Shown: positions 25,876 to 35,494, counted from the stretch's first letter. The stretch is DNA of 64,000 bases from Prevotella koreensis (GCF_003977605.1 NZ_RYYU01000001.1:1812539-1876538), one strand, 5' to 3'. Made by a program: numbers and translations. Notes: generated by a model from the sequence alone, not told the origin.

Positions 25876-26036
25876 TAAAATTCTTGTAAAATCCGTAGAT
25901 AATACAGAAAATTTGTATATCTTTGTCCTCGGTAATCATAGCGAATTTTGTTTGTGTTTTATTGATTTAGAACACTATAAAGTGTACAATGATTTCCATA
26001 GATTACCAAATTTTATGATGAGTTTTTATCTCGACT
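25876..26036 (-). mobile_element. IS982-like relic: 5' end of transposase gene
   Basis: On the minus strand an ATG at 25939 gives MITEDKDIQIFCIIYGFYK and a few more residues before the MITE junction. About 160 bases, including upstream non-coding sequence, match the relic at 32127-32292 in opposite orientation (for example CACTTTATAGTGTT). The MIxEDK…FCII opening is typical of Bacteroidetes IS982-family transposases. This family call is from memory of the family pattern. Confidence 0.65.
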
Positions 26037-26060
26037 CGCGTATATTTTATAAGACTCGAT

Positions 26061-27115
26061 ATGGAGAATAATGATATAATAAAGCAAACGTTAGGTCAAC
26101 TGCAAGCCAATGATCCCGAATATGTGATACTTGTCTCACAAATCTCAGATCTTGGGGGAATGCAAAGAATAAGGCTGTATATGCGGTAAATGCAGAACTG
26201 CTCGTTGCAAACTGGCTAACCGGTCAGTATATTGTTGAGTTTGAGCAAGGGGGTAACGTTAAGGCAAAGTATGGAGATAGGTTATTGGCTAATCTATCCA
26301 AGGACTTAACACGGCTAAAAGGTCGTGGATTCAGTCGCTCGAATCTTACATACATGCGTAAGTTATATCTGTTGTTCCCAAAATGTGAGACGCTGTCTCA
26401 CAAATTGACTTGGAGTCATTACTTTGAACTTCTCAAATGTGATGACCCTATGGAGATGCATTTCTATATGAAAGAATGTATCAAAGAGGGTTGGAAAGTC
26501 CGAGACCTGAAGCGTCAGATTAACTCTTCTCTCTTTCAGAGGCTTGCTCTCAGTACAGACAAAGAAGGTGTACTTGCTTTAGCAAATGAAGGACATCAAG
26601 TTCTGTCGGCATCTGATATTATACGCGATCCATATATATTAGAGTTTACTGGCATTCCACAACAGAAACACTATAAAGAGTCAGAACTCGAGGAGGCTTT
26701 GAAAGTTAATATGGAGAAATTCCTGTTAGAGTTGGGAAGAGGCTTTGCATTCATGGGACGCCAGTATGTCATACTGATAGGAAGTAGGCGGTTTAAGATT
26801 GATTTGGTTTTCTATAATGCGATTCTGAAATGCTATGTTTTGATTGATTTGAAACGAGCAGAAATAAAGCATGGAGATATAGGTCAGATGAATCTGTATC
26901 TGAACTATTTTAAAAATGAGATTTGTCAGCCAGACGATAACCCACCAATTGGTATTGTTTTGGGAGCAAAGAAAGATGAGTTGTTGATGGAATATGCTCT
27001 TCAAGACATAGATAACCAATTATTTGCTGCACGTTATCAACTCTACCTGCCTAATCGCGAAGAACTTCAAACTCAATTAGATTTGTTGCTTGATAACACA
27101 AAAGAAAAGAAATGA
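26061..27115 (+). pseudogene. Frameshifted DUF1016/YhcG-type PDDEXK nuclease
   Basis: The natural start appears to be the ATG at 26061 (MENNDIIKQTLGQLQAND…). Near 26150, at CTTGGGGGAATGC, the frame breaks. The continuation AVNAELLVANWLTG, YIVEFEQGGNVKAKYGDRLL and so on lies in another frame up to 27115. One added base would give a product of about 350 residues, normal for the family. The N-terminal DUF1016 part (GFSRSNLTYMRKLY) and the C-terminal PDDEXK core (FKIDLVFYNAILKCYVLIDLK, GQMNLYLNYF) are otherwise intact. These proteins are suspected nucleases of mobile or defence origin. The break is at a G-run, so it could be a sequencing error or phase-variable. Confidence 0.8.
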
Positions 27116-27485
27116 ATATACTCGAGTTCTTATCCGGAACTTACGTAACATATTGCCTTGATAATAAAATAGTTGTATTTTTCTGAAGGTTTTTGAGATA
27201 CTTCCTAAGTAAATCGAAAAAGTGTAGCTTAACATTTGATTGTGGAATATAACGTGTTCTGAAAAGTGTTAAAATGGGTAAAACCGTCTTGAATTGTAAT
27301 GATTTATTGCTAACTTTGCTCCCCCTATCAAGGATTTACCTTTATTAGTATTGCAGCTCTAAATGGCAACATCTTTGTTTGGGTATGCCCTCCGCACTAT
27401 TTTTTAAATTGTTCGGAGAGTATTTTTGTGTGTAAAAAAGGCTGCATCATCTAATGATTTTTTAAATCTAAATTAAAAAATTATA
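27116..27485 (+). promoter_or_regulatory. Intergenic leader with promoter (27289-27318)
   Basis: TTGA at 27289-27292 and TAACTTTG at 27311-27318 form an acceptable Bacteroidetes promoter. The remaining 165 bases are leader, including a weak stem CTCCG … CGGAG at about 27389-27418. Near 27130-27150 there is a short resemblance to the end of the IS relics (TATCCGGAACTTACGTAA), too weak to call. No ORF is supported. Confidence 0.5.
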
Positions 27486-30400
27486 ATGAAACAATTAAAT
27501 TCAATGACAACAAAGGTGTTGGCACTATGCCTGTGGCTATGCCTTTTTGGTCTGGTAAAAGCACAGGCACAAGAGACGTTGGACTTTTCGTCGCTAAGCG
27601 AAGATAATCCGCAGTCCGGCATCTCGATAAACGAAAATTACAAGGAGGCTCTCGATGGGAATCTTTGGAAATCAATATTCACGTATGCCGGAAAGAAATG
27701 GATGGCACCGTATAAGAATATTTATTTCCAACAATCGAACTCTGCAATAGACAAGAATGCCTATACGAGTTACCTTGTTTCGCCGGCATTGACACTTAGT
27801 GATATTTCCGGTAAGAAACTCACGTTCGAGTATGAGGCCACTTTGGTTAAGGGAGACATCAAGTTGCAGATGCTTGTTATCGACAAGACCGGCGCAACCA
27901 AGGCCACTATCGGCGAGATAACAGGAGTGGTTGGCTCGAAGCCGGGCGACTGGAAAGTGTTCGACGCCACCATACCGGCAGACTTGAGTGGCGTGGGCTT
28001 CGTTGCTTTTGCCACATCGGGAAACAATGCCAACCGTGCGCAGTTCCGAGTTAGAAACATACAGACTGTGGCAGGTGCTCTTCCTGTTACGGTATCGGTT
28101 ACTCCGCAGGAACTCGAATTTAGCGAGACAAACGTAGGAGAGACAAGTTACAAGAAGAGTGTGAACGTGTTGATAGCAAACTTCACAGAGACTCCCACCG
28201 CAACACTTGCAGGAAACAATGCTACCGATTTCACCATCGTGGCCGATGCTCTGACCTCTACCGGCGGAACAATAGACGTTTATCTGACACCGAAATCCAA
28301 TGGAACAAAGAACGCTACGATTAACATAACCGCAGGCGATGCCGTTGCTACCGTTACGCTGACAGGCTCGGCTGTTGGCGGAGCTGCACCTGACGGCCCG
28401 ACCGTGCAACTTCTCGAAGACCAGTTCTTCTACAATTTCAATGGCAATACACCCGAAAAATGGCAGACAGCAGGCACTGTGACGAAACTCGAAGGCGTGG
28501 AAAGATATAATTCCGACACCGGTTTCGGAGTGGGTATCGAAACCGATGCCATTATGGGATTCCTGAAACAGGAAATTGATCTCAAGGCAGAAGGAAAGGC
28601 CGTAGTACAGGGTGACGAACTGGAATGTCTCATACACTACCTCACCGTTGAGTCTGCACGCGAAGAAGGGCCGTTCCGTCTTGCGCTGAACTGGCTGGAC
28701 GCTTCCGGCAATATCATAGAAAGTGCAGAGAAAGACTTCATCTGCAACCCTGACATTTACTTCGGAAGAAGGAAGGCTTGGGGCGAATTGAAGTTCCGCA
28801 CAATCTGTCCGGCAGGTGCGGAGAAACTCGTATTCAACATTGTTGTGGCACCTAATAGCAAGGTGCGCATGGACGATTTCAGCGTGACACGTCTGGCTAA
28901 CAAAGACAAGACTCCGCTCGTTGCTATCCTTCCGCAGTATCGCACAATCATGGGAGAGGTCGGCGTGCCGGCAGAATACCCTGTGGCAATACAAGGAATG
29001 CACCTCGGTGCAGAGCAAGAGCCTAACTTCGGCGGTACCGATGCAGACAATGTAATGAAACTGAGCGTTGCAAAACTGCCGGATAACGGCACTAAAAAGG
29101 CAACACTGACAATGACTCCGACAAAGAAAGGAGCATTCGTGGGAAGTGATTCGTACTCGATGAAATTCAGTGGAGCAGAGGCAGAGAACAGTGGTTCGCT
29201 CACACTTATGGCTTACTTCAAGGGACAAGGCGCTACTCCTAAAATCGCATTGAAAGAAGGAGTTACTGTACGTGAAATGAAGGCAGCACAGGGAAAGACC
29301 GACGAGCAGACTCTTGAGTTCGATATAAATGATGTTATAACAAGCGTAAATCTTGCCGTTGTTCAGGATGTTGCAGGTACGTTCATTATAGATAAGTCAC
29401 AGTTCTATTATTCACAACCTAAAGAACAACTCTATAATGGTCCGGTAAAGGTTACATTCAAACCTAAGAAGGCCGGTGAATTCAATGCCACACTGATGCT
29501 TACAAGCGCATTGGCAGATACTCTGAGAATCAGTTTGAAGGGTGTTTGCAGTGCTAATCCGGATGCAGATGTGATAGAGAAATTCGGTGAAGACCAAAAA
29601 ATGGATCCTCGTTACACAGGTGAGGCATGGAAAAACTATCACAAATTCGATCTCGGATACTGGAAACTCGACGGAAAATGGAATGCCGCAAACAACGTAA
29701 CACTCAACAAGGACGGCGTTCTGTACCTTGACGAAATTTTCGCAAACGGTGTGAACAACATAATTTTGGAACCTGCCGCAAACGCTGCTGACTGCAAAGC
29801 GCAGTACTCAATAGATGGTGGCGGACACTGGATGGATGCCGGTAGTGCCGATGCCGAAGGAAAGTTCACCGTGAACACTCACCGTCCTACTTTCATTCGC
29901 TTCGTTGCCAACAACGAAATCAACGTTACATCTGTTTCATTCAACCTCAATAAGGCTGAGGACAGAGAGGAATTCAGCAAGATTGAAGACGCTATGATTA
30001 AGTCGGCTGATGCTGAGGCTAAGGCTCTCATCACGGAGACATTCAACGGACTGCGTCACACCCGCGTACTTGGTCTTGAAGGATGGCAGAACATTGCAGT
30101 GAGAGGCGAACGCCCATTCTATGCATGGCAGCAGAAGAATCAGGCACAGACAGAAATAGAGAATGAAGTTGCACAGATTTCTTTCTTCCGCTGGGCTACT
30201 ACCGACAGACGCGAACACGAGACATGGCTCATCTCTCCGACACTCTCATACAACAACGCCGAGAGCAAGGTGCTGACCTTCAGCCTGCGCTTCAACAATC
30301 CGACACAGGATGCTCAGGAGGCTTTCGGACTCTATGTGATCACCGAGAAGGATGGTCAGGCTAAGCAGCACTATATCAATCTCGTTGACCATGGTCCGAT

Positions 30401-31118
30401 CGGAGTGACCATAGAACCTGAAACATGGTATGACTATCGCATAGACCTGTCAAAAATAAATGGTTTGCAGATTGACGATAAATTCCACGTTGCATACTCG
30501 TTCTACAGTCCGGTGGGCGGAAATGAGACATCACTCAACTTCATGATTGACGACTTTACGTTCGGACGTACAGACCTTCCGAAGATAAACGTTGACAAGA
30601 ATCTTCTCAGTTTCTCTTTCCAGACCGGTATCACAACAGATCCGCAGGGAGTGAACATCACAACAGAACGTGCCACTGCTCCTGTTACCGTTACGCTGTT
30701 GCCATCGAAGATGAAGAGTTACTTCAAGTTCAACAATGAACAACTTCCAAAAGAGGGAGGTTTTGTTGATGTGAGATTCAAGAGCGAAGATAATAACACT
30801 CGTGCTGCGGCACTGCTGGTTCAGACACGTGGTGCAGAACCTGTGATTATAAAGTTGCTTGCACAACTTGTTGGTACAAACGGTGTTGATACTGCAGCAG
30901 GCGACAGCAATGACGCTCTCGCACCTGTATTTACCACCGATGGCATCCGCATCAACGGCAAGTACAAGACTTTCCGCATCTACTCTGCAGCAGGACAACT
31001 GTTGAAGCAGGGCAGCTATCAGGAGAACATAAGTACTCTTGGACTCACCGGAGGCGTCGCAATACTGCAACTCGTTACCGAAGAAGGCACCAAATCGTTC
31101 GCGTTCCAACTGAAATAA
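27486..31118 (+). CDS. Large exported multidomain protein with type IX-like sorting domain
   Basis: 1210 residues with a signal peptide (1-28, ending AQA). Two segments look like choice-of-anchor-J/cleaved-adhesin jelly-roll domains: about 35-195 (YTSYLVSPALTLSDISGKKLTFEY) and about 845-1025 (HETWLISPTLSYNNAESKVLTFSLRF … FMIDDFTF). Between them lie Ig-like segments, including VTPQELEFSETNVGE and VDVYLTPKSNGTKNATI-type strands. The last 70 residues (IRINGKYKTFRIYSAAGQLLKQG … FAFQLK) resemble a full type IX sorting domain. It is probably secreted and attached to the cell surface, binding glycans or host proteins; the ligand is unknown. A strong terminator follows. Confidence 0.85.
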   Translation: MKQLNSMTTKVLALCLWLCLFGLVKAQAQETLDFSSLSEDNPQSGISINENYKEALDGNLWKSIFTYAGKKWMAPYKNIYFQQSNSAIDKNAYTSYLVSPALTLSDISGKKLTFEYEATLVKGDIKLQMLVIDKTGATKATIGEITGVVGSKPGDWKVFDATIPADLSGVGFVAFATSGNNANRAQFRVRNIQTVAGALPVTVSVTPQELEFSETNVGETSYKKSVNVLIANFTETPTATLAGNNATDFTIVADALTSTGGTIDVYLTPKSNGTKNATINITAGDAVATVTLTGSAVGGAAPDGPTVQLLEDQFFYNFNGNTPEKWQTAGTVTKLEGVERYNSDTGFGVGIETDAIMGFLKQEIDLKAEGKAVVQGDELECLIHYLTVESAREEGPFRLALNWLDASGNIIESAEKDFICNPDIYFGRRKAWGELKFRTICPAGAEKLVFNIVVAPNSKVRMDDFSVTRLANKDKTPLVAILPQYRTIMGEVGVPAEYPVAIQGMHLGAEQEPNFGGTDADNVMKLSVAKLPDNGTKKATLTMTPTKKGAFVGSDSYSMKFSGAEAENSGSLTLMAYFKGQGATPKIALKEGVTVREMKAAQGKTDEQTLEFDINDVITSVNLAVVQDVAGTFIIDKSQFYYSQPKEQLYNGPVKVTFKPKKAGEFNATLMLTSALADTLRISLKGVCSANPDADVIEKFGEDQKMDPRYTGEAWKNYHKFDLGYWKLDGKWNAANNVTLNKDGVLYLDEIFANGVNNIILEPAANAADCKAQYSIDGGGHWMDAGSADAEGKFTVNTHRPTFIRFVANNEINVTSVSFNLNKAEDREEFSKIEDAMIKSADAEAKALITETFNGLRHTRVLGLEGWQNIAVRGERPFYAWQQKNQAQTEIENEVAQISFFRWATTDRREHETWLISPTLSYNNAESKVLTFSLRFNNPTQDAQEAFGLYVITEKDGQAKQHYINLVDHGPIGVTIEPETWYDYRIDLSKINGLQIDDKFHVAYSFYSPVGGNETSLNFMIDDFTFGRTDLPKINVDKNLLSFSFQTGITTDPQGVNITTERATAPVTVTLLPSKMKSYFKFNNEQLPKEGGFVDVRFKSEDNNTRAAALLVQTRGAEPVIIKLLAQLVGTNGVDTAAGDSNDALAPVFTTDGIRINGKYKTFRIYSAAGQLLKQGSYQENISTLGLTGGVAILQLVTEEGTKSFAFQLK

Positions 31119-31147
31119 GTAAGGGACAGACACTCGAAAACACATGA

Positions 31148-31183
31148 AATAATGCCCGGCCGTGAAAATGGTCGGGCATTATT
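31148..31183 (+). terminator. Terminator after the large exported protein gene
   Basis: A 14-bp hairpin (AATAATGCCCGGCC / GGTCGGGCATTATT, one G·U pair, 8-base loop), 29 bases after the stop codon and followed by a T-containing run. Confidence 0.75.
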
Positions 31184-31232
31184 GTGTTGTGTAAAGTAGG
31201 AAATAAGGCGTATATATAGCGAACATCTCTAA

Positions 31233-31288
31233 AATAAGCACATTTTTGTCATATAAGCCAAATAAGCACACTTTTGTCACTTAAGCCA
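31233..31288. repeat. 28-nt tandem direct repeat (2 copies)
   Basis: Two adjacent 28-base units, AATAAGCACA(T/C)TTTTGTCA followed by (TA/CT)TAAGCCA, differ at three or so positions. They lie just after the 3' end of the truncated Fic gene on the other strand. Their role is unknown; a protein-binding site is possible. Confidence 0.75.
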
Positions 31289-31293
31289 ACATT

Positions 31294-32037
31294 TTAGATA
31301 CAACTCAATCCGTTATACACAGCCAACCCTTTCTCTGTCAACAGATATTTCTGTCGAGGATGTCGAGGAGATTTTGGATAAAGCAAACGAACATAGCCTT
31401 CAGTCACAGCAGGCTTAAGATAAAGGTTGATAAAGTTGTCTCTTCCCTTTAGTTCCAAAGCATTCATCATATTTTTTACCGACAACTGCTGATTGCCGAT
31501 GGCAATGACCAAACGCTTGATATTGGCATTGTCTGTATGGAAGTTGTCTTGTACTTGTCCTGTACTTGTCTTGCACTTATGCTCTACTTTTGTTCTGGTT
31601 GATTGGCTTGCAAGGTTTGGCTGCATTTTCCACTCTTCTGTAGCGTTGATATGAAGATACCTATTACGAAGATCCCATTGCTCTCCTAACAGAAGATTTC
31701 GGAAGAAGCGCTCAAGATATACAATCGTATAGTCTATACCCAGTCTTGCGTTTTTGTAGTTCGCACGAACTAAAGCATTTCTGAAGTACCATGAGTGGCG
31801 AGCAAAGAGATCATTGCTTACCTCAAATCCAATTGAACGAAAATAGAGTATTGTGAAAACTGCTGTTGTCCGGGTATTGCCCTCACCAAAAGCATGTATC
31901 TGCCACAATTTAGACACGAAGCGAGTGACGTGCTGTACCATCTCATCTGATGAAATATCCTTGTAACTGAACTCTCGCTCTTGTGTGATGTTGACATATA
32001 TTTTATAAATATTCACATGTCTGATTAATAAATGCAA
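31294..32037 (-). pseudogene. N-terminally truncated Fic-family protein
   Basis: The open frame gives 247 residues. From about residue 22 (REFSYKDISSDEM) it matches Fic proteins of Bacteroidetes, including the active-site loop HAFGEGNTRTTAVF, a variant of the canonical HPFxxGNGR motif. A winged-helix-like C-terminal domain follows (IAIGNQQLSVKNMMNAL … YLLTEKGLAVYN). Full-length relatives have about 100 more N-terminal residues. Here the first 20 residues (MHLLIRHVNIYKIYV…) look unrelated and the upstream DNA contains an IS relic, so the 5' part was probably lost. Fic proteins transfer AMP or other groups to target proteins. Whether the remnant is made or active is unclear. Confidence 0.75.
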
Positions 32038-32126
32038 TTGACTCTCTCATATTTATTTGTTATCATAGAATTGAAAATGACATTATATTAATCATCAGAT
32101 TCTTTCATTGTTTGAACATTATCATT

Positions 32127-32383
32127 ACGTGAGTTCGGGATAAAACTCATCATAAATTTGGTAATCTGCAGAAATTGTTGTGCACTTTATAGTGTTATAA
32201 GTCAGCAAAATATAAACAAAATCCGCTATGATTAGCGAGGACAAAATTATAGATTTTTTCTGTATTATCAACGAATTTAACAAGAATTTTAATGCCGAAC
32301 TTGATAAAAATCTGTTTTTACCATCGTTAGATGGCATCGGCAGACGTTATCGTAACCGCAAAAGTCAAATGTCAGAAAGTTGA
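32127..32383 (+). mobile_element. IS982-like relic: non-coding end plus first 51 codons of transposase
   Basis: The ATG at 32228 opens MISEDKIIDFFCIINEFNKN and continues to a TGA at 32381. A one-base shift after 32379 continues as EIMTIMICCHFG (to about 32415), fitting the conserved SE(V/I)MTI…HFG block of IS982-type transposases, after which similarity stops. About 100 bases upstream match the second relic at 25876-26036. The gene is thus frameshifted and truncated. It lies directly upstream of the truncated Fic gene. Confidence 0.7.
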
Positions 32384-32473
32384 ATAATGACCATTATGAT
32401 ATGTTGTCATTTCGGACTTCCGCTGACACACGGCTTTGTTTTCTTTATTTATGCGAAATAATGCGGTGGTTTG

Positions 32474-32505
32474 TTTGCTATTAATAAAATTTATCGTTAT
32501 TTTTG
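32474..32505 (+). promoter_or_regulatory. Promoter of the sirtuin-OPT operon
   Basis: TTTG at 32474-32477, 20 bases, TATTTTTG at 32498-32505, then C. The leader to the ATG at 32583 is about 70 bases. Confidence 0.65.
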
Positions 32506-32582
32506 CAAACGGAAAAACATGATAATAAACTACGCGAGGAGCGTGGGAAACATACCGAATAAGCCAAGTTAATTCTGATGAT

Positions 32583-33287
32583 ATGAAAAAGATAGTTGTA
32601 TTGACAGGTGCCGGAATGTCTGTGGAAAGCGGATTGAGCACGTTCCGCAGCGAGGATGGGCTTTGGGAGAACAATCCGGTGTCTCGTGTGGCAACGCATG
32701 AGGCGTGGGAGAGCGATCCTGAATACGTGAATGCTTTCTATAACATGCTGCGCAAAAAATACTCGGATGTTGCTCCGAATAAAGGACATTTGCTCGTGGC
32801 TAAACTCGAAGAACAGTATGACGTGACGGTGATAACACAGAATGTGGACAATCTGCACGAAATGGCGGGTAGCACAAAGGTGGTTCATCTGCATGGTGAA
32901 TTGATGAAAGCATGCTCTTGTAGGGACGTTGACGACCCGCGTTACCACGTGAAACTGTCAGCGGAACGACTCGAAATAAAGCCCGGAGAACGTGCCGGCG
33001 ATGGTTCGTTGTTGCGCCCGTACATCGTGTTCTTCGGCGAAGCCGTGCCTAATATCAGCATCGCTGCCGGAATAGTTGCCGATGCCGACATTGTCATTAT
33101 CATCGGAACATCTATGGTGGTATATCCCGCCGCAGGTTTGGTGCAGCATGCACGCCGCGATGTGCCAATCTATCTCATCGACCCTAACGATGTGATGGGT
33201 AGAAGAAAGTGCGAAATAACGCATATAAAGAAAGGAGCAACGGCAGGAATGGAGCAACTTTTTGCGGAACTTATGGAAGGGCAATAA
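32583..33287 (+). CDS. NAD-dependent protein deacylase (sirtuin, CobB-like)
   Basis: 234 residues with all the NAD-binding sirtuin motifs: GAGMSVESGLSTFR (9-22), TQNVDNLHE (85-93), the catalytic HLHGE (102-106; His104), and FFGEAVPN, IIGTSMVVYPA and YLIDPN further on. It removes acyl groups from lysines using NAD+ in the cytoplasm. The structural zinc site seems absent: only a CSC near residues 111-113 is present and no second CxxC pair follows. The class III acyl-binding YxxR is here FYNMLRKK, with leucine at the usual arginine position. It precedes the OPT transporter gene by 31 bases and is probably co-transcribed with it. Confidence 0.92.
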   Translation: MKKIVVLTGAGMSVESGLSTFRSEDGLWENNPVSRVATHEAWESDPEYVNAFYNMLRKKYSDVAPNKGHLLVAKLEEQYDVTVITQNVDNLHEMAGSTKVVHLHGELMKACSCRDVDDPRYHVKLSAERLEIKPGERAGDGSLLRPYIVFFGEAVPNISIAAGIVADADIVIIIGTSMVVYPAAGLVQHARRDVPIYLIDPNDVMGRRKCEITHIKKGATAGMEQLFAELMEGQ

Positions 33288-33318
33288 AAGATAAAACAAA
33301 TAATTACCAATAAAAACC

Positions 33319-35322
33319 ATGAACAAAAAAGAGCAAACACAACTTCCCGAAAATGCCTTTCGGGAACTGAAAGAGGGTGAGGAGTATAAACCGTTGATGT
33401 CTCCCGACCGCCAATATCCGGAGGTAAATGCGTGGAGCGTGACATGGGGTATCGTGATGGCGGTGCTGTTCTCGGCTGCTGCGGCATACCTCGGACTGAA
33501 GGTAGGTCAGGTGTTCGAAGCGGCAATACCGATCGCTATCATTGCCGTGGGAGTGAGTACGGCAGCCAAACGCAAGCAAGGCTTGGGCGAGAATGTCATA
33601 ATACAGAGCATCGGAGCATGTTCCGGAGCAGTAGTTGCGGGTGCAATATTCACCCTGCCGGCTATCTATATACTTCAGGCCAAGTATGGTGATGCGATGA
33701 GTGCATCGTTCTTCAAAGTATTCTTCGCATCACTTCTCGGTGGTATATTGGGAATACTGTTCCTCATTCCGTTCCGCAAATATTTCGTGAAAGACATGCA
33801 CGGAAAGTATCCTTTCCCCGAAGCCACGGCCACAACACAGGTGCTTGTGAGCGGTGAGAAAGGTGGTTCGCAGGCCAAACCGTTGCTTTTGGCCGGAATT
33901 ATCGGTGGTCTTTATGACTTCATCGTAAGTACATTCGGTTGGTGGAATGAGAATTTCACAACCCGCGTGGTAGGCTTTGGTGAAACATTGGCAGAGAAAG
34001 CAAAACTCGTATTTAAGGTGAATACGGGTGCAGCGGTTCTCGGTCTTGGTTTTATTATCGGTCTGAAGTATTCGTTCATTATCTGTATCGGTTCACTTGC
34101 GGTATGGTGGATTATTGTGCCGGGTATGGCATTGCTCTTCCCTGACACCGTCCTTAATCAGTGGGATCCAACCATTTCTGTCGCAGTGGGGGATATGTCT
34201 CCCGAAGATATATTCAAAGCCTATGGCAAGAGTATCGGTATCGGTGGCATTGCGATGTCGGGAGTGATTGGCATAATAAAGAGTTGGTCTATAATAAAGG
34301 CTGCGATAATGCGACTTAATCCGAAGAACAGCGCAACGGCAATGGTACAGAACGAAGTCGGCAAGAGTGCCGAGACTGCCGAAGAGATGAGAACAGACAA
34401 GGATCTTCCATTTAAGATAATCGCTGTTGGTACGGTATTGACGCTTATCGTTACGTTCATATTCTTCTGGTTAGGTGTAATGAACAATCTCCTCTTCGCA
34501 GTTGTGGGTATATTGCTCGTCGCTGTCATCGCGTTCCTTTTCACTACTGTTGCGGCAAACGCCATTGCCATTGTCGGCTCTAACCCCGTTTCCGGCATGA
34601 CACTCATGACGCTTATCCTTGCCTCCGTGGTGATGGTTGCCGTGGGAATGGAAGGCCCGGGTGGTATGCTTGCGGCATTGATAATGGGTGGTGTGGTATG
34701 TACCGCACTCTCGGTTGCCGGCTCTTTCATTACCGACCTTAAGATAGGATACTGGCTTGGTACCACTCCAAAGAAACAAGAGACTTGGAAATTCCTCGGC
34801 ACATTGGTTTCTGCGGCTACCGTAGGCGGTGTGATGATAGTGCTTAATCAAACCTATAACTTCGCATCAGGCGAACTCGCAGCACCGCAGGCAAATGCCA
34901 TGGCTGCTGTGATAGAGCCACTTATGAGCGGCGTTGGTGCTCCTTGGGTGCTCTATGCCATTGGTGCAGTGATAGCCATAGTGCTCACTTTCTGCAAGAT
35001 ACCGGCTCTGCCGTTCGCCCTTGGTATGTTCATTCCTATACAGTTGAACATCCCTTTGCTCGTGGGCGGTGCCGTAAACTGGTACGTTACGTCACGTTCG
35101 AAGAATGAGGACGTGAACAAAGAACGCGGCGAGAAAGGAACACTCATTGCCTCCGGATTCATCGCCGGTGGTGCGCTTATGGGCGTTGTGAGTGCATTGA
35201 TGCGTTTTGCCGGTCTGAATATGCTAAACAATGAATGGCTTCAGAATAGTCTGTCGGAGGTTCTTTCGCTTGCGGCATATATCTGTCTGATAGTCTATTT
35301 CATCAGGGCAACAAAGAAATAA
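33319..35322 (+). CDS. OPT-family oligopeptide transporter
   Basis: 667 residues with about 15-16 membrane helices and the characteristic opening RQYPEVNAWSVTWGIVMAVLFSAAAAYLGLKVGQVFEAAIP, a GENVIIQSIGACSGAVVAGAIFTLPA segment and NPVSGMTLMTLI. Members of the bacterial OPT branch (TIGR00728-type) import short peptides, probably by proton symport, across the inner membrane. With the DPP7-like peptidase and the dipeptidase fusion in the same window it fits a peptide-fuelled metabolism, though these genes are not in one operon. A terminator follows immediately. Confidence 0.92.
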   Translation: MNKKEQTQLPENAFRELKEGEEYKPLMSPDRQYPEVNAWSVTWGIVMAVLFSAAAAYLGLKVGQVFEAAIPIAIIAVGVSTAAKRKQGLGENVIIQSIGACSGAVVAGAIFTLPAIYILQAKYGDAMSASFFKVFFASLLGGILGILFLIPFRKYFVKDMHGKYPFPEATATTQVLVSGEKGGSQAKPLLLAGIIGGLYDFIVSTFGWWNENFTTRVVGFGETLAEKAKLVFKVNTGAAVLGLGFIIGLKYSFIICIGSLAVWWIIVPGMALLFPDTVLNQWDPTISVAVGDMSPEDIFKAYGKSIGIGGIAMSGVIGIIKSWSIIKAAIMRLNPKNSATAMVQNEVGKSAETAEEMRTDKDLPFKIIAVGTVLTLIVTFIFFWLGVMNNLLFAVVGILLVAVIAFLFTTVAANAIAIVGSNPVSGMTLMTLILASVVMVAVGMEGPGGMLAALIMGGVVCTALSVAGSFITDLKIGYWLGTTPKKQETWKFLGTLVSAATVGGVMIVLNQTYNFASGELAAPQANAMAAVIEPLMSGVGAPWVLYAIGAVIAIVLTFCKIPALPFALGMFIPIQLNIPLLVGGAVNWYVTSRSKNEDVNKERGEKGTLIASGFIAGGALMGVVSALMRFAGLNMLNNEWLQNSLSEVLSLAAYICLIVYFIRATKK

Positions 35323-35338
35323 TAATATGAAATCCATC

Positions 35339-35366
35339 AACAGGACGTGTCACGGCACGTCCTGTT
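35339..35366 (+). terminator. Terminator after the OPT gene
   Basis: Perfect 11-bp hairpin AACAGGACGTG / CACGTCCTGTT with a 6-base loop, 17 bases after the stop codon. Only a short T run (TTATACTTTG) follows. A second weaker stem with ACACGCCCCGCGTGT lies at about 35398-35412. Confidence 0.7.
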
Positions 35367-35494
35367 ATACTTTGACAGTCTGCTAACTTGTAGGGACACA
35401 CGCCCCGCGTGTCTGAAAGAATGTATTATAACTGACACGCGCCGTGAACATATCCCCACAGGTTAGCAATATCAAGAGTTGCAGAAAGAAAAAG

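Noticed and set aside
25811-26071. 86-codon open frame
   Set aside because: It runs across the MITE-like element and the reverse strand of the IS relic; no signal peptide, domain or ribosome-binding site.
27121-27160. Possible second IS end near TATCCGGAACTTACGTAA, which would make the DUF1016 gene a cargo gene between IS ends
   Set aside because: The match to the ends of the IS relics is short and imperfect; a defined terminal repeat would be needed.
27672-29228. 518-codon open frame on the minus strand
   Set aside because: It lies fully inside the 1210-residue exported-protein gene, is rich in Cys, His and Arg as expected of a shadow frame, and has no domain or ribosome-binding site.
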